Assembly: GCF_034479555.1 (NCBI RefSeq)
Contig: NZ_CP140151.1
Location: 2,728,001-2,792,000 of the forward strand
Source: Chromohalobacter canadensis
GTDB taxonomy: Bacteria; Pseudomonadota; Gammaproteobacteria; Pseudomonadales; Halomonadaceae
DNA length: 64,000 nucleotides
Direction of reading: 5' to 3'
Each line of letters starts with the position of its first letter. Position 1 is the stretch's first letter. This document shows positions 6,598 to 14,932 of this stretch, in pieces. The position numbers and the translations under genes are program-made. The notes beneath the pieces were generated by a model. The model did no database searches, was not told where the DNA came from, and worked only from the letters and a program-made list of their open reading frames with translations.

Positions 6598-8605
6598 TTA
6601 ATCTTCAGCATCGCTGAGTATGTATCGATGTCCTTTTTCAATACCAATTCTTGGTTCAATCCCATATCTAAGTGAAAGAGTTCCAGTTAATGGATCATCC
6701 TCACTTTCCTCGAATGCAATGTTTACATAAATGCCTTCGTCGAACTCCGCTATTTCTAAAGATTCCATGTTTTCTTTTGGGGTGAGAAAACATTCAGGTG
6801 ACCTTGAGAACGGGAGCCTGTAAGTCTCAATGCCATCAATGTGACAAATGTATGATTCTGGCATTCCACTCTCAATCTTTATTTCATAGGGGAGTCTTTC
6901 GGATTTCGGAGTGTAATCCCACTTTGATGAATCAATTTTCTTAAAAACACTCCATGGCCCTATGAAAAGGATAGGGGTTTTTCCAGATTTTATTATTGAT
7001 CTTCCCTCATTAACGGCATGTTCTATTACTTCGTTAGCTGATTTTACTTCATGGTTTGTCCAGTTTGTTCCCATGATTAATTTTCGAAAGGTATCTAGCT
7101 GAGCTCTTTGCCTCATTACGTTGTTAAGCCACTCTTTCTCATTTATGGCTCTGTTCACCTCAAGGCCTCTCCCAACATTGGATTTATTAAAATTAGTTAT
7201 CTTGAAAGTCCTTAAGGTTACTTCTGAAGCTGAAGTGTGAAAAACTTTGTCGAACATGCTTAATGGAATAGGTCCTTTCTCTTTTGAGAAATTATTCTCG
7301 GAAGCGTAGGAGCTATAGCTACGAAGGATATTTTCATCTACATCAGACTCTATGATTGATCTGGTGGTATCTTCTTTTAAGTCATTGATTAGGACGTCTA
7401 CTGATTTTTCGAAATTTGACTTTCTTGATTTCATTTCCTCATGGTCTATATCAAATAGGTCTATAATTTTTTCTTCTATTTCTTCGGTTGTGCTTTTCAA
7501 GCTGCTTAAGCTGTTTATCAAGTTTTCTTTTTCTACTATGGAACAGGAGTTGAGGAACGATTGCCAATCCCTACTGATTGAAAATTCCCTAGTGGAGAGC
7601 CCGATTCCATATGTTGTAAAAAAAACTGACAGATATTGGTCGCGCGTATTCCCATCGAAAGAATACACTCTGCCAGAAACCCAAGCAGGTTCTTGAATTC
7701 TTGCAACATTTTCTATGTGCTTTTCCAGTCTCTCTTTATAATCATTTTGGGTGTTCCATGAACCATTTTGTCTAAGGTAAATCCCGATTAGTTCGCTGGC
7801 ATTGTTTATTGAGTTAGTTGTATTGCTTATGTGCCCTGACGGCTTGATTCTTTTTGCTTCAGTTATGTAGCTCAAGAATTCTTTGAGAATATGGTTATCT
7901 ATATATCCAGTTAGTGAGATGATGTAAGCCGCGGTTAGGCAGCGTATGTCGGTCCAATAATTCAGCAAAGAGATTGTTGCGGCTTCTATCTCATTAAAGT
8001 TGTTTTTTTCGGCTATAAGTTCTTTAAGGCCTTCCGGTATGTCTTGCATTAGGTCGGGTGTGACAATTGCGCTATGCCACATGTAGTAGTTGGCTAGTTT
8101 GTGTATTTCTATGAATTCGTCCTCCCAGTATATTAGAGCATCAATGGCCCATTTTGCAGCCTCTATGTTTTTATGCTTTATAGAGGTTATTGCCATATGG
8201 CTGGTTCTTTCCAAATGGGTTATTTTATACCAATATTCACTGTCTGATATCGTTGCGTCATCTTTGCCAATTCGGTTTTTCCAGCTTTCCCAGCTTCCAA
8301 TAAAGTGTTTTATTGCTCTGTCTTCATTGCTATCTTTATGTGAGGATTTGCTGTCATTTCCACTAATCCACTCCATAAGCTTTACCCATATGAAGTAGTG
8401 GCCTTCAATGTATTCTTGACCAATGTTTTTCGGCCTTGCAGAATTTTCAAAAGCGAATAGTCCAAGATAAAAATAACACCAGCTCTCATAATAGCTGTTG
8501 TCTTGTTGTATGCGGCTTGTAACCAATGATGAAACATTAGTTCCTTCCACTATAAAGGTGAAGAGAAAGTCCTTCCCGAAAAACCTTGCTTCTGGTAGGA
8601 GTAAC
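6598..8605 (-). pseudogene. 3' part of a large AT-rich membrane-protein gene split by IS481
   Basis: This open frame encodes the C-terminal 668 residues of the gene whose 5' part lies at 9642-10919. If the 1076-bp IS481 and one copy of the 6-bp duplication are removed, the halves join in frame (NWLL then LPEARFFGKDF), giving 1079 residues. A GTG at 8550 could allow a 650-residue product from this half alone. The sequence is soluble, mostly helical, rich in Asn, Ile, Ser and Lys, with a beta-rich tail, and is far richer in AT than its neighbours, suggesting foreign origin. No known domain or catalytic motif is recognised. Confidence 0.65.
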
Positions 8606-9681
8606 TGTAGGGTCCCGGATGATCAGATGAGCTATAGAAGTTATCCTTTGCTGGCCGCCAAGGAGCTTCTTCACCAGTTCATCCGGGAGCAAGGATATGG
8701 ACATCAAGCTACATAAACAGGCGACCACCACTCCGAAGATCCGGGCCGAGATCCAGGCAGCGCCTTCCAGCATCAGCGACAGCGAGCTAGCACGCCAGTA
8801 CGGCGTCGCCGTCTCGACCATCCGGCGCTGGCGGTACCGTGACGATGTCCAGGACCGACCGCACACGCGTCACAACCTGCTGGCCACGCTCACTTCCGAA
8901 CAGGAAGAGGTGCTGATCGCGGCGCGCGAATTCCTGCGCCTCGGCCTGGATGATCTGCTCGTCGTGGCGCGTGAGTTCCTCAATCCTGGCTTGTCGCGTT
9001 CTGGTCTGCATCGCATGCTCAAGCGGCGCGAGGTGCCGACACTGGCAGAGCTGTCTAGACGGGACGCGGGCGACGATGAGAAACCCCGGCACAAGCCCTT
9101 CAAAGATTATGAGCCGGGCTACGTGCACATCGACATCAAGCACCTGCCCCGGATGCCCGATGAGGAGCAAAAACGCTACCTGTACGTCGCCATCGATCGC
9201 GCCACGCGCTGGGTCCATCTGGAGGTGAGACGCAGCCAGTCCGCGAAGGATGCGCGGGCGTTCATGAAGCGGGTGGAGGAGAAGGCTCCCTTCCAGGTCC
9301 AGACGGTACTGACCGACAACGGCAAGTCATTCACCGATCGCTTCACGCGGGCGGGGGAGCGCAAGCCCAGCGGGAATCACCCGTTTGACCAAGAGTGCCA
9401 GGCCCTTGGTATCGAGCACCGTCTGATCAAGCCGGGAAGACCGCAGACAAACGGCATGGTGGAGCGCTTCAACGGCCGTATCAGCGATGTGCTGGCGACT
9501 CGGCGCTATACCTCAGGCGAGGACCTGGAGCAGACGCTCAAACGCTACACCTGGCTGTACAATCACCACATCCCGCAGAAGGCGCTGCACCATCAATCAC
9601 CGATTGCGATGATGAAGGAATGGCAGACCAAGCGTCCTGAGTTATTTACCAAGCGGGTAGTCAATCACACGGGACCCGACA
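8606..9681 (+). mobile_element. IS481-family insertion sequence, copy 2
   Basis: Same element as the copy at 3269-4344 but in the opposite orientation. Ends are TGTAGGGTCCCGGAT (left) and TGTCGGGTCCCGTGT (right, other strand). It is flanked by a perfect 6-bp target duplication, AGTAAC, at 8600-8605 and 9682-9687. It interrupts the 1079-residue membrane-protein gene. Confidence 0.93.
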
Positions 9682-9686
9682 AGTAA
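8697..9686 (+). CDS. IS481 family transposase, copy 2
   Basis: A 329-residue transposase with an N-terminal helix-turn-helix and an rve-type DDE domain (HIDIKHLP; VLTDNGKSF; GMVERFNG). The length is normal for the family. The coding frame has no stop inside the element: the last codons are GAC AAG TAA, where AAG and TAA use the duplicated target AGTAAC. The stop is therefore a gift of the insertion site. The rest is identical to copy 1 at protein level, implying recent transposition within this element. Confidence 0.92.
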   Translation: MDIKLHKQATTTPKIRAEIQAAPSSISDSELARQYGVAVSTIRRWRYRDDVQDRPHTRHNLLATLTSEQEEVLIAAREFLRLGLDDLLVVAREFLNPGLSRSGLHRMLKRREVPTLAELSRRDAGDDEKPRHKPFKDYEPGYVHIDIKHLPRMPDEEQKRYLYVAIDRATRWVHLEVRRSQSAKDARAFMKRVEEKAPFQVQTVLTDNGKSFTDRFTRAGERKPSGNHPFDQECQALGIEHRLIKPGRPQTNGMVERFNGRISDVLATRRYTSGEDLEQTLKRYTWLYNHHIPQKALHHQSPIAMMKEWQTKRPELFTKRVVNHTGPDK

Positions 9687-10919
9687 CCAGTTGTCTGGTT
9701 TACCTTGTTCGTTGGTAAACTGGCATGATTTTTCTATTTCCTTTTGGAACTTTATTAGTTCATCTCTTGACTGCTGGAATTGGTTGCTATTGTTTTCTTT
9801 TAATGAATCTTCTAGTTGGCCAAATAAGGCTGAGACTATTTCCGCTACGCTGAGTGATTTGCTTGGTTTTATTTTAGATGTTCGTATGGAATATTTTATT
9901 ATGGCCTTGGAAAGTGAGTTTGCTTTAGAGAGGCTGGTCTCAGCGATTTTAATATCTGGATGTCCTTTGTCATTGATTTTGATAGAAAAGCAGAGAGTAT
10001 GCTCATTGTTTTTATCTTCTGATATTCTTGCCTGAATGTTTAAGATTGATATACTGAACTTTATAGGCCTAAGTAAAATATTGCTGACAACCTGGTTGTC
10101 TGAAATTTTATTTATTTTCGTTGGTAGCTCTTCTAAAGTGTATGGCTTTACCTTAAGGTTGTTTTTTTTAGTGCTTTCACAAAGCTCTTTTAGTAGTGCG
10201 GAGTTCCCGTGGTGCGCCTCAAGTCTTTTTCTTATACCATTCTTCATTACTTCGTTTATGGAGTATTTGAGAACCATGTTCATTCTTTCTTCAGTGTGTA
10301 AAAATTGAATAGTCTTCCATAGAAACCATCCTGATAAAAATAAGTTAAATAAAAACCAGCCGGTTAGTGCGTAAGATGCTGCCGAGATAGTATGGAACTC
10401 TAGCCAAGGTGAAATGGCATTTGTTATAGTTGAGCTGAGTATTAAGGTTAAAGAGCTGAAACCGACGAGCATAAACCCTGAGCAATCTTTATAGATAGCC
10501 CACATTGCTTTGTTGGAAGACTTGCCTTGTAGCAATATGCCAATAAAAGCTATTACCAGTGGAAAGATAAGGCCAACCAAAGTTGCCTGAGTTCCTAATA
10601 GTGTCCCCTGGATTTCAATGACTTTATCTAGGCTGTTTATAGGTTTTGGAAGAATCTCCTTCAGCTCATGATAGTTTTTAGAAATTAAAGATGTCGCTAT
10701 GGCATACGTTGTAGCTATTATGGCAGTAGCTTTAATGGTATTTTTGGCTCCCCATGTCACCAGCCTTTCTAGTGATGGCCATTTGTTGTTTTTAAAATTT
10801 CTGTTTTTAAGTAACGTTTCTCTAATGTCCTTCTCGGCCCGATATTTAACGGAGTCTAGTGTTGCTTCAATTCTCCAAAGCATATTTTGTTCCCTGAGCT
10901 TGAGAGGAGAGAGTTTCAC
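9642..10919 (-). pseudogene. 5' part of the IS481-split membrane-protein gene
   Basis: Encodes the N-terminal 411 genuine residues of the reconstructed 1079-residue protein, then a tail VGSRVIDYPLGK read from the IS end. After a short charged N-terminus there are about four hydrophobic segments: near residues 63-80 (ATAIIATTYAIATSLI), 110-130 (LVGLIFPLVIAFIGILLQG), 147-167 (GFMLVGFSSLTLILSSTI) and 180-200 (YALTGWFLFNLFLSGWFLW). A cytoplasmic helical region follows. AT-rich and orphan-like, it lies between mobilization genes and restriction relics, so a defence or exclusion role is possible but unproven. No family is recognised. Confidence 0.6.
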
Positions 10920-10993
10920 TTAAGGTTATATCTCTATATTGTATCGTGTCTATGCGTTTCACGTACTCGCACAGGTGCGAGGCCGTCGCGGCC

Positions 10994-11285
10994 AACGGCG
11001 ATCGAGCAACCGCGCTCTATACCGAGGATCTGCTCAGCTACGTGTGGGAGTGCTGGCAAGAGCGCTGGGAGAGGTACTGCAAGGCCAACTCGCAGGCGCC
11101 TGAGACTGTGGTTGTGCAGCAGGTCGTCCGCGAGCAGGAGCTAACCTGCTACCGGCTCACCAAGCGCGAGGAGAAGCGCCTGCGACTGGAAGAGGCCGAG
11201 GGCGATTCGGCCCCACCCCGGTCAGCGAGGTGGGCTCCGGCAAGCCCCACGATCCAGAGAAGCAGCGCCTGGCCGATCGAGCCAA
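10994..11285 (+). pseudogene. hsdR relic with a large internal deletion
   Basis: The segment GDRATALYTEDLLSYV...QVVREQ (11000-11137) matches residues 31-75 of the intact HsdR encoded at 24794-28024. The very next residues, ELTCYRLTKREEKRLRLE, match HsdR from residue 917 onward. About 840 codons between them are gone. After 11205 the frame is shifted: GSGKPHDPEKQRLA (from 11230) continues the homology in another frame. The relic differs from the intact gene throughout, so it comes from a second, older type I system and not from recent duplication. No product is expected. Confidence 0.82.
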
Positions 11286-11534
11286 GCTCCGACAATCGAG
11301 CATCAGGCACCATACCTCTGTACCGTGCAGCCAAAGTCAATGGCAGCGTCCCACAACTGGCCGTGTGACAAATTCACTGCCGCACATTGTGACTGAAGGC
11401 CAGTATCATTGGTGGAAATGATAAAATTTATCCTTTTGAATCAATGCTATATATCATAATGCAAAAAAGGAAGAGCATGAACATGTATCTATGTTATTAA
11501 TAGCGCTGTGTGACATAAGGCATGGGGAGGGAGC

Positions 11535-13082
11535 ATGGATCCGATCACTGACTATCTTGAAACCAATGGGCCCTCGCTCACCAGCGAGGTCGCCCAATAT
11601 CTGATCGACACCTACAGCCTCACTCCATCAGCAGCGCGTAAACGTGTCTCGCGGGCGGGCGGCGAGGTGCGGCGGCTGGCGGGGATCGTCTTCCCGCACA
11701 AGGCGCGTTTCCTCTATCTCCAACAACAATTCGGTTCTCCATGGTATTGGGAGAGCTTGGCGCAAGCATTAATCGAGTCCAACTCAGCATATGGCTATGC
11801 CATTGCTGCCCTTAGGCAGCGTGGCGGTATTGTGCCAGCCAAACAGTTCCCCACCATCTGCGGTGCGCCGCTTCGTCAGCAACGCCAACTCTCGCCCGAC
11901 ACGATCTTCGAGCGGCTATCCGATGCCAAGCTGCTGACCAAGGTCACACTCTCGGGTGTCGGGGAGTGCATTGCTTTGATCCAGGAGGAGGGACACTACG
12001 AAACCCAAGCCGACCACATGCGTGCGGAGCTCCTCACCGAAGATATCCTACTCACTGCCGTCAAGGATTGGCTGCGCAGGCTCGGCATTGCGAGCTTCGG
12101 GCAGGTGGCGCTGCGTGGCGGCGAAAAAACACCTCAGGTTGGGACCTTCGCTTGGGACCTGTCCGCTCCCTGCTATCTCGGCCACATGGTTCGCAAAGGC
12201 CCAGATGGTAAGGCAAAGCCCGGTTTTGTCGCCTGTGACGTCTTCCTAGGCAAGGACATGACCGGGGCTGGCGTTGCACCTTTCATCCGTAAATGTTTGA
12301 CCTTGCGCAGCCTTCCCAAGATTGGGCCATGCATGCAAATTCTCGTCGCCAACCGTTTCGATCATGATGCCTTCCTATTACTCAAGCGCCACGGGATTAT
12401 TCCCGCAACGCCAAAGACACTGTTCGGCGAGGAGGTGGCCGAAGCGCTAACCCAGCTCACTTCGGTGCTGATCAATGCTGCCCACGCGATCATCGATCCC
12501 GGCCAGTTCGATGACCTGTTTAGGAAGCTCAGCAAAATCGAAGGCGCTGCTAACCAGCTTCGCGGCACTCTGTTCGAGTATATTGCCGCAGAGGTCGCCC
12601 GTCAGAAACTCGCGACTGAAGTCAGCATGAACCGCATCTTCAAGGTGCCTGGCAGTGAGGCCGAAGCGGATATCGTTGCTGTGACACCGCACCATGGTAT
12701 TACTCTTATTGAGTGCAAGGGTTATAGCCCTAGGGCAACTATCCCGGACAAGCTGTTCAAACGCTGGCTTGAGCACAATGTTCCGACCTGCTATGCCGCG
12801 ATCAAACAGCATCCGGACTGGAAGGGGCTGCCAATTTCCTTCGAGTTTTGGACAACCGCGCCGCTAACCGATGAGTCAATGGCGTTGTTCACTAAAGCCA
12901 AGTCGAGTATCCGGCCGAGCCGCTATACGATTGACTTGAAACTAGGGCCAGATCTACTCGGGACTATAAAGAAGACCCGTAATCCGAGCCTGATTACCGC
13001 ATTCGAGAAGCATTTCGTCAAAATCGAACGTGAGCCAGAGGTTTTTCCGGAGAACATCGATCTCGATATGTTTCCCTCTTGA
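11535..13082 (+). CDS. Putative PD-(D/E)XK nuclease with N-terminal HTH
   Basis: A 515-residue protein. The N-terminal ~45 residues (SLTSEVAQYLIDTYSLTPSAARKRVSRAG) look like a winged helix. The middle is unassigned. The C-terminal third has a restriction-type nuclease core: Asp379 in EADIV and Glu393-x-Lys395 in LIECKGYSP, preceded by a helix with a conserved-looking Glu (GTLFEYIAAEVAR). It stands alone after 200 bases of AT-rich leader, with GGGAGGGAGC before the ATG. Neighbours are an hsdR relic and a tRNA integration scar, so a defence nuclease is the simplest reading. The specific family is not recognised. Confidence 0.6.
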   Translation: MDPITDYLETNGPSLTSEVAQYLIDTYSLTPSAARKRVSRAGGEVRRLAGIVFPHKARFLYLQQQFGSPWYWESLAQALIESNSAYGYAIAALRQRGGIVPAKQFPTICGAPLRQQRQLSPDTIFERLSDAKLLTKVTLSGVGECIALIQEEGHYETQADHMRAELLTEDILLTAVKDWLRRLGIASFGQVALRGGEKTPQVGTFAWDLSAPCYLGHMVRKGPDGKAKPGFVACDVFLGKDMTGAGVAPFIRKCLTLRSLPKIGPCMQILVANRFDHDAFLLLKRHGIIPATPKTLFGEEVAEALTQLTSVLINAAHAIIDPGQFDDLFRKLSKIEGAANQLRGTLFEYIAAEVARQKLATEVSMNRIFKVPGSEAEADIVAVTPHHGITLIECKGYSPRATIPDKLFKRWLEHNVPTCYAAIKQHPDWKGLPISFEFWTTAPLTDESMALFTKAKSSIRPSRYTIDLKLGPDLLGTIKKTRNPSLITAFEKHFVKIEREPEVFPENIDLDMFPS

Positions 13083-13284
13083 CGCCTTCCTCTGTCGCTG
13101 AATATCTCTTCACGTTACGGCATGGCTGGTATCGGTGGACGACGCGACCCCAGCTACCGGCCGCGCCCGGCTGGCGATGGCGGCATGCACCTGATGATGC
13201 CGGACGCCTAGCTGCTATCGCCTACGCATCTTGCCTCAAAGGAGCAGAGCGATGCGTGACAAGAGCAACTCAGCGGTACACCAG

Positions 13285-13423
13285 CGGTACACACACCAGC
13301 TTCCTATGCCTATCCTCAACCTTCGCTAACCTACTGATTCCGAAGAACTGTACCTTTCGCTGGATTACGGTTGCTTTTCCTTGTGTGTCAGTAACTTATT
13401 GTATTAAAAGCGAACTCATAATC
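13285..13423 (+). repeat. Long imperfect direct repeat, left copy
   Basis: About 139 bp that aligns with 32809-32944 at roughly 80 percent identity by eye. Shared blocks include CGGTACACAC, TATCCTCAA, TACTGATTCC, AAGAACTGTACCTTT, GGTTGCTT and TTAAAAGC. It runs into the tRNA fragment. Such sequence usually lies between an integrase gene and its attachment site; the integrase itself is absent here. Confidence 0.75.
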
Positions 13424-13459
13424 CCTTGGTCGCAGGTTCAAGTCCTGCTGGGCCCACCA
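13415..13459 (+). other. tRNA-Met 3' half: attachment-site scar
   Basis: Reads from the anticodon loop CTCATAA (anticodon CAT at 13417-13419) through the T arm (GCAGG-TTCAAGT-CCTGC) to the acceptor end TGGGCCCACCA. The 5' half of the tRNA is missing, so this is an att remnant, as left when an element integrates into the 3' end of a tRNA gene. Confidence 0.82.
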
Positions 13460-13614
13460 TCTTCAACACCTGCCGCATCTAGCGTGATCCTCAAAGGCTG
13501 CCATTAGCCGCTCACCTCCCGCCATAGAACATCAACCATGCCCTCTGTCGAGAAGGCGGTTTTGACAGTTTGATGCTATCATTGATTGCATTGAGATCGC
13601 ATGGGGAGGCTAGT

Positions 13615-13857
13615 ATGGCGTCGATCACGATTCGCAATTTAGACGAGCAGGTAAAGGCTCAGCTTCGTATGGAAGCGGCCAGGCATGGTCACTCCATGGA
13701 AGAAGAGGTACGCATAATTCTCCGCAGCGCCTTGAGCCAACCTCAAAAAGGGGGGCTAGGCAGTCGTATACGGGAGCGCTTTGCGGCAGCGGGAGGTGTC
13801 GATCTGGAAGTGCCAGCCAGGTCTGATAAGCCTCGTGCTCCGGACCTCGACGTATGA
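13615..13857 (+). CDS. FitA/VapB-type ribbon-helix-helix antitoxin
   Basis: An 80-residue protein starting at the ATG 13615, preceded by GGGGAGG; a start at 13570 would lack a ribosome site. The N-terminus MASITIRNLDEQVKAQLR and HSMEEEVRIILRSAL form the ribbon-helix-helix DNA-binding fold of FitA-like antitoxins; the Pro-rich C-terminus would wrap the toxin. It neutralises the PIN toxin encoded next and probably represses the shared promoter. Its TGA overlaps the toxin ATG (ATGA), the usual coupling in these pairs. Confidence 0.88.
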   Translation: MASITIRNLDEQVKAQLRMEAARHGHSMEEEVRIILRSALSQPQKGGLGSRIRERFAAAGGVDLEVPARSDKPRAPDLDV

Positions 13858-14291
13858 TCGTCCTGGATACCAACGTGCTATCCGAGCTTATGCGGCCCGA
13901 ACCGGACACGTGCGTCGTCGCCTGGCTGGATAGTCAGGACACGAGTGCCGTGACCATTTCCGCTATTACTGTGGCAGAAATGCTCTATGGCATCGAGCGC
14001 ATGCCTAGCGGCAAGCGCCAACGCCGTTTCGCCGCCATGGCAGCGGCGATGTTTGAAGAAGATTTTGCAGGCCGCATTCTGCCATTCGATGAGGTCGCGG
14101 CGGTGCACTACGCAGAACAAGTAGCCATCAGTGAGCGCGCAGGCAGGGTGGTGCATACCGCTGACGCTCAAATCGCCGCGATCTGTCGACAGCATCACGC
14201 TACGCTGGCTACACGCAACGTGAAGGACTTCGAGTCGCTTGGCATCGACATACTCAACCCGTGGGAGCATCGCTCAGCGCCAAGATCGTAA
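13854..14291 (+). CDS. FitB/VapC-type PIN-domain toxin
   Basis: A 145-residue PIN-domain ribonuclease, the toxin of the pair. Acidic catalytic residues are visible: Asp5 in IVLDTNVLSE, Glu in TVAEMLYGIE, and Asp in TADAQIAAIC with a following NVKDFE. The length is normal. Family members cleave tRNA or other structured RNAs. It overlaps the antitoxin gene by four bases. It lies just inside the region bounded by the long direct repeats, where it could stabilise the island. Confidence 0.9.
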   Translation: MIVLDTNVLSELMRPEPDTCVVAWLDSQDTSAVTISAITVAEMLYGIERMPSGKRQRRFAAMAAAMFEEDFAGRILPFDEVAAVHYAEQVAISERAGRVVHTADAQIAAICRQHHATLATRNVKDFESLGIDILNPWEHRSAPRS

Positions 14292-14370
14292 GCGCCGGGT
14301 GCGCTCCTTCGTTATTGGCTTCAGGCCTCGGTCAACAAGGCTGCCTTGTGCCGAGTTTCATTGTCGTGGG

Positions 14371-14427
14371 TAACGGCGCGTAAAGGTACCTCGGGAAGGA
14401 CGCGGTCCTAAGTTCGGCTGCCATCGC
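14371..14427. repeat. Dispersed 57-bp repeat, copy 1
   Basis: Starts TAACGGCGCGTAAAGGTACC and ends TGCCATCGC. It matches 19279-19344 with about six mismatches and a 9-base internal insertion in the second copy. The two copies are in the same orientation and flank a ~5-kb block (TRAP relic to PD-(D/E)XK gene). Origin unknown. Confidence 0.7.
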
Positions 14428-14654
14428 GAAAGGGCCAAAGCTCTCTCACGGTCTGCAAGCCTCGACCTTCCTGTTCATCACCAGCGAGCCAAGACGTTTG
14501 TATTTAGACAAAAGTCTTTCTAGGCGCTTCCCAAAGTGAATACTAGTATATCAGTTGGCTCCATAGGGAGCCTTCGATGCCAGCGCCTGTATCAGCTAAC
14601 GGGGAGCACAACAAATGACATACTCACTCTCAGCCATCATAGGCCGCACTCTGG

Positions 14655-14915
14655 TTGGTTCACCGGGGCCAATAGTTTTGCCTTGATGGCCATTCCTTTT
14701 TTCATCCTGGCCGGCGTGATCTTTGCTGGGTTATCCGGCTTCGCCGTTGCCGAGACCGCGGGGCTGGGGTCGATTCTTATCCCATGGCTTATGCGATCAC
14801 GGTAGCGCAAGCTCCCTCCCAGATCGCAGCAGGGCTCACGAGCATTACGGATAGCCCGACCCTGATTCTCTTCCCCGAGATCGTGACCTACCCCTTAAGT
14901 ATTCTGCACAACGGT
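14655..14915 (+). pseudogene. Decayed TRAP transporter large permease (DctM) fragment
   Basis: Two DctM-like pieces are fused: ANSFALMAIPFFILAGVIF (family: the SF-LLAIPFFILAG segment) is joined directly to GLSGFAVAETAGLGSILIPWLM, which in intact proteins lies tens of residues downstream. After a frameshift the sequence continues APSQIAAGLTSITDSPTLIL, again as in DctM. At least one internal deletion and one frameshift are therefore present and no working permease is made. The hydroxy-acid dehydrogenase that follows suggests it once imported a carboxylate or hydroxy acid. Bases 14292-14655 hold no recognisable gene apart from the 57-bp repeat. Confidence 0.75.
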
Positions 14916-14932
14916 TGAATGATGGAGCTGAC

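Larger units (their letters stand above)
13083..13614. other. Non-coding junction region at the element end
   Basis: This 530-base stretch holds no convincing gene. A 142-codon open frame crosses it but reads through the tRNA fragment and lacks a plausible protein character. It contains the first copy of the long direct repeat (13285-13423), the tRNA-Met 3' half (13415-13459) and, at its end, the leader of the toxin-antitoxin operon. That leader has a TTGACA-like box at 13562-13567, no strong -10, and an ATGC...GCAT inverted repeat that may be an antitoxin operator. Confidence 0.5.

Noticed and set aside
13079..13507. A 142-codon open frame directly after the nuclease gene
   Set aside because: It reads through the tRNA-Met fragment (ending in the familiar WSQVQVLLGPP-type translation of a tRNA 3' end) and through the repeat, so it is not a gene.
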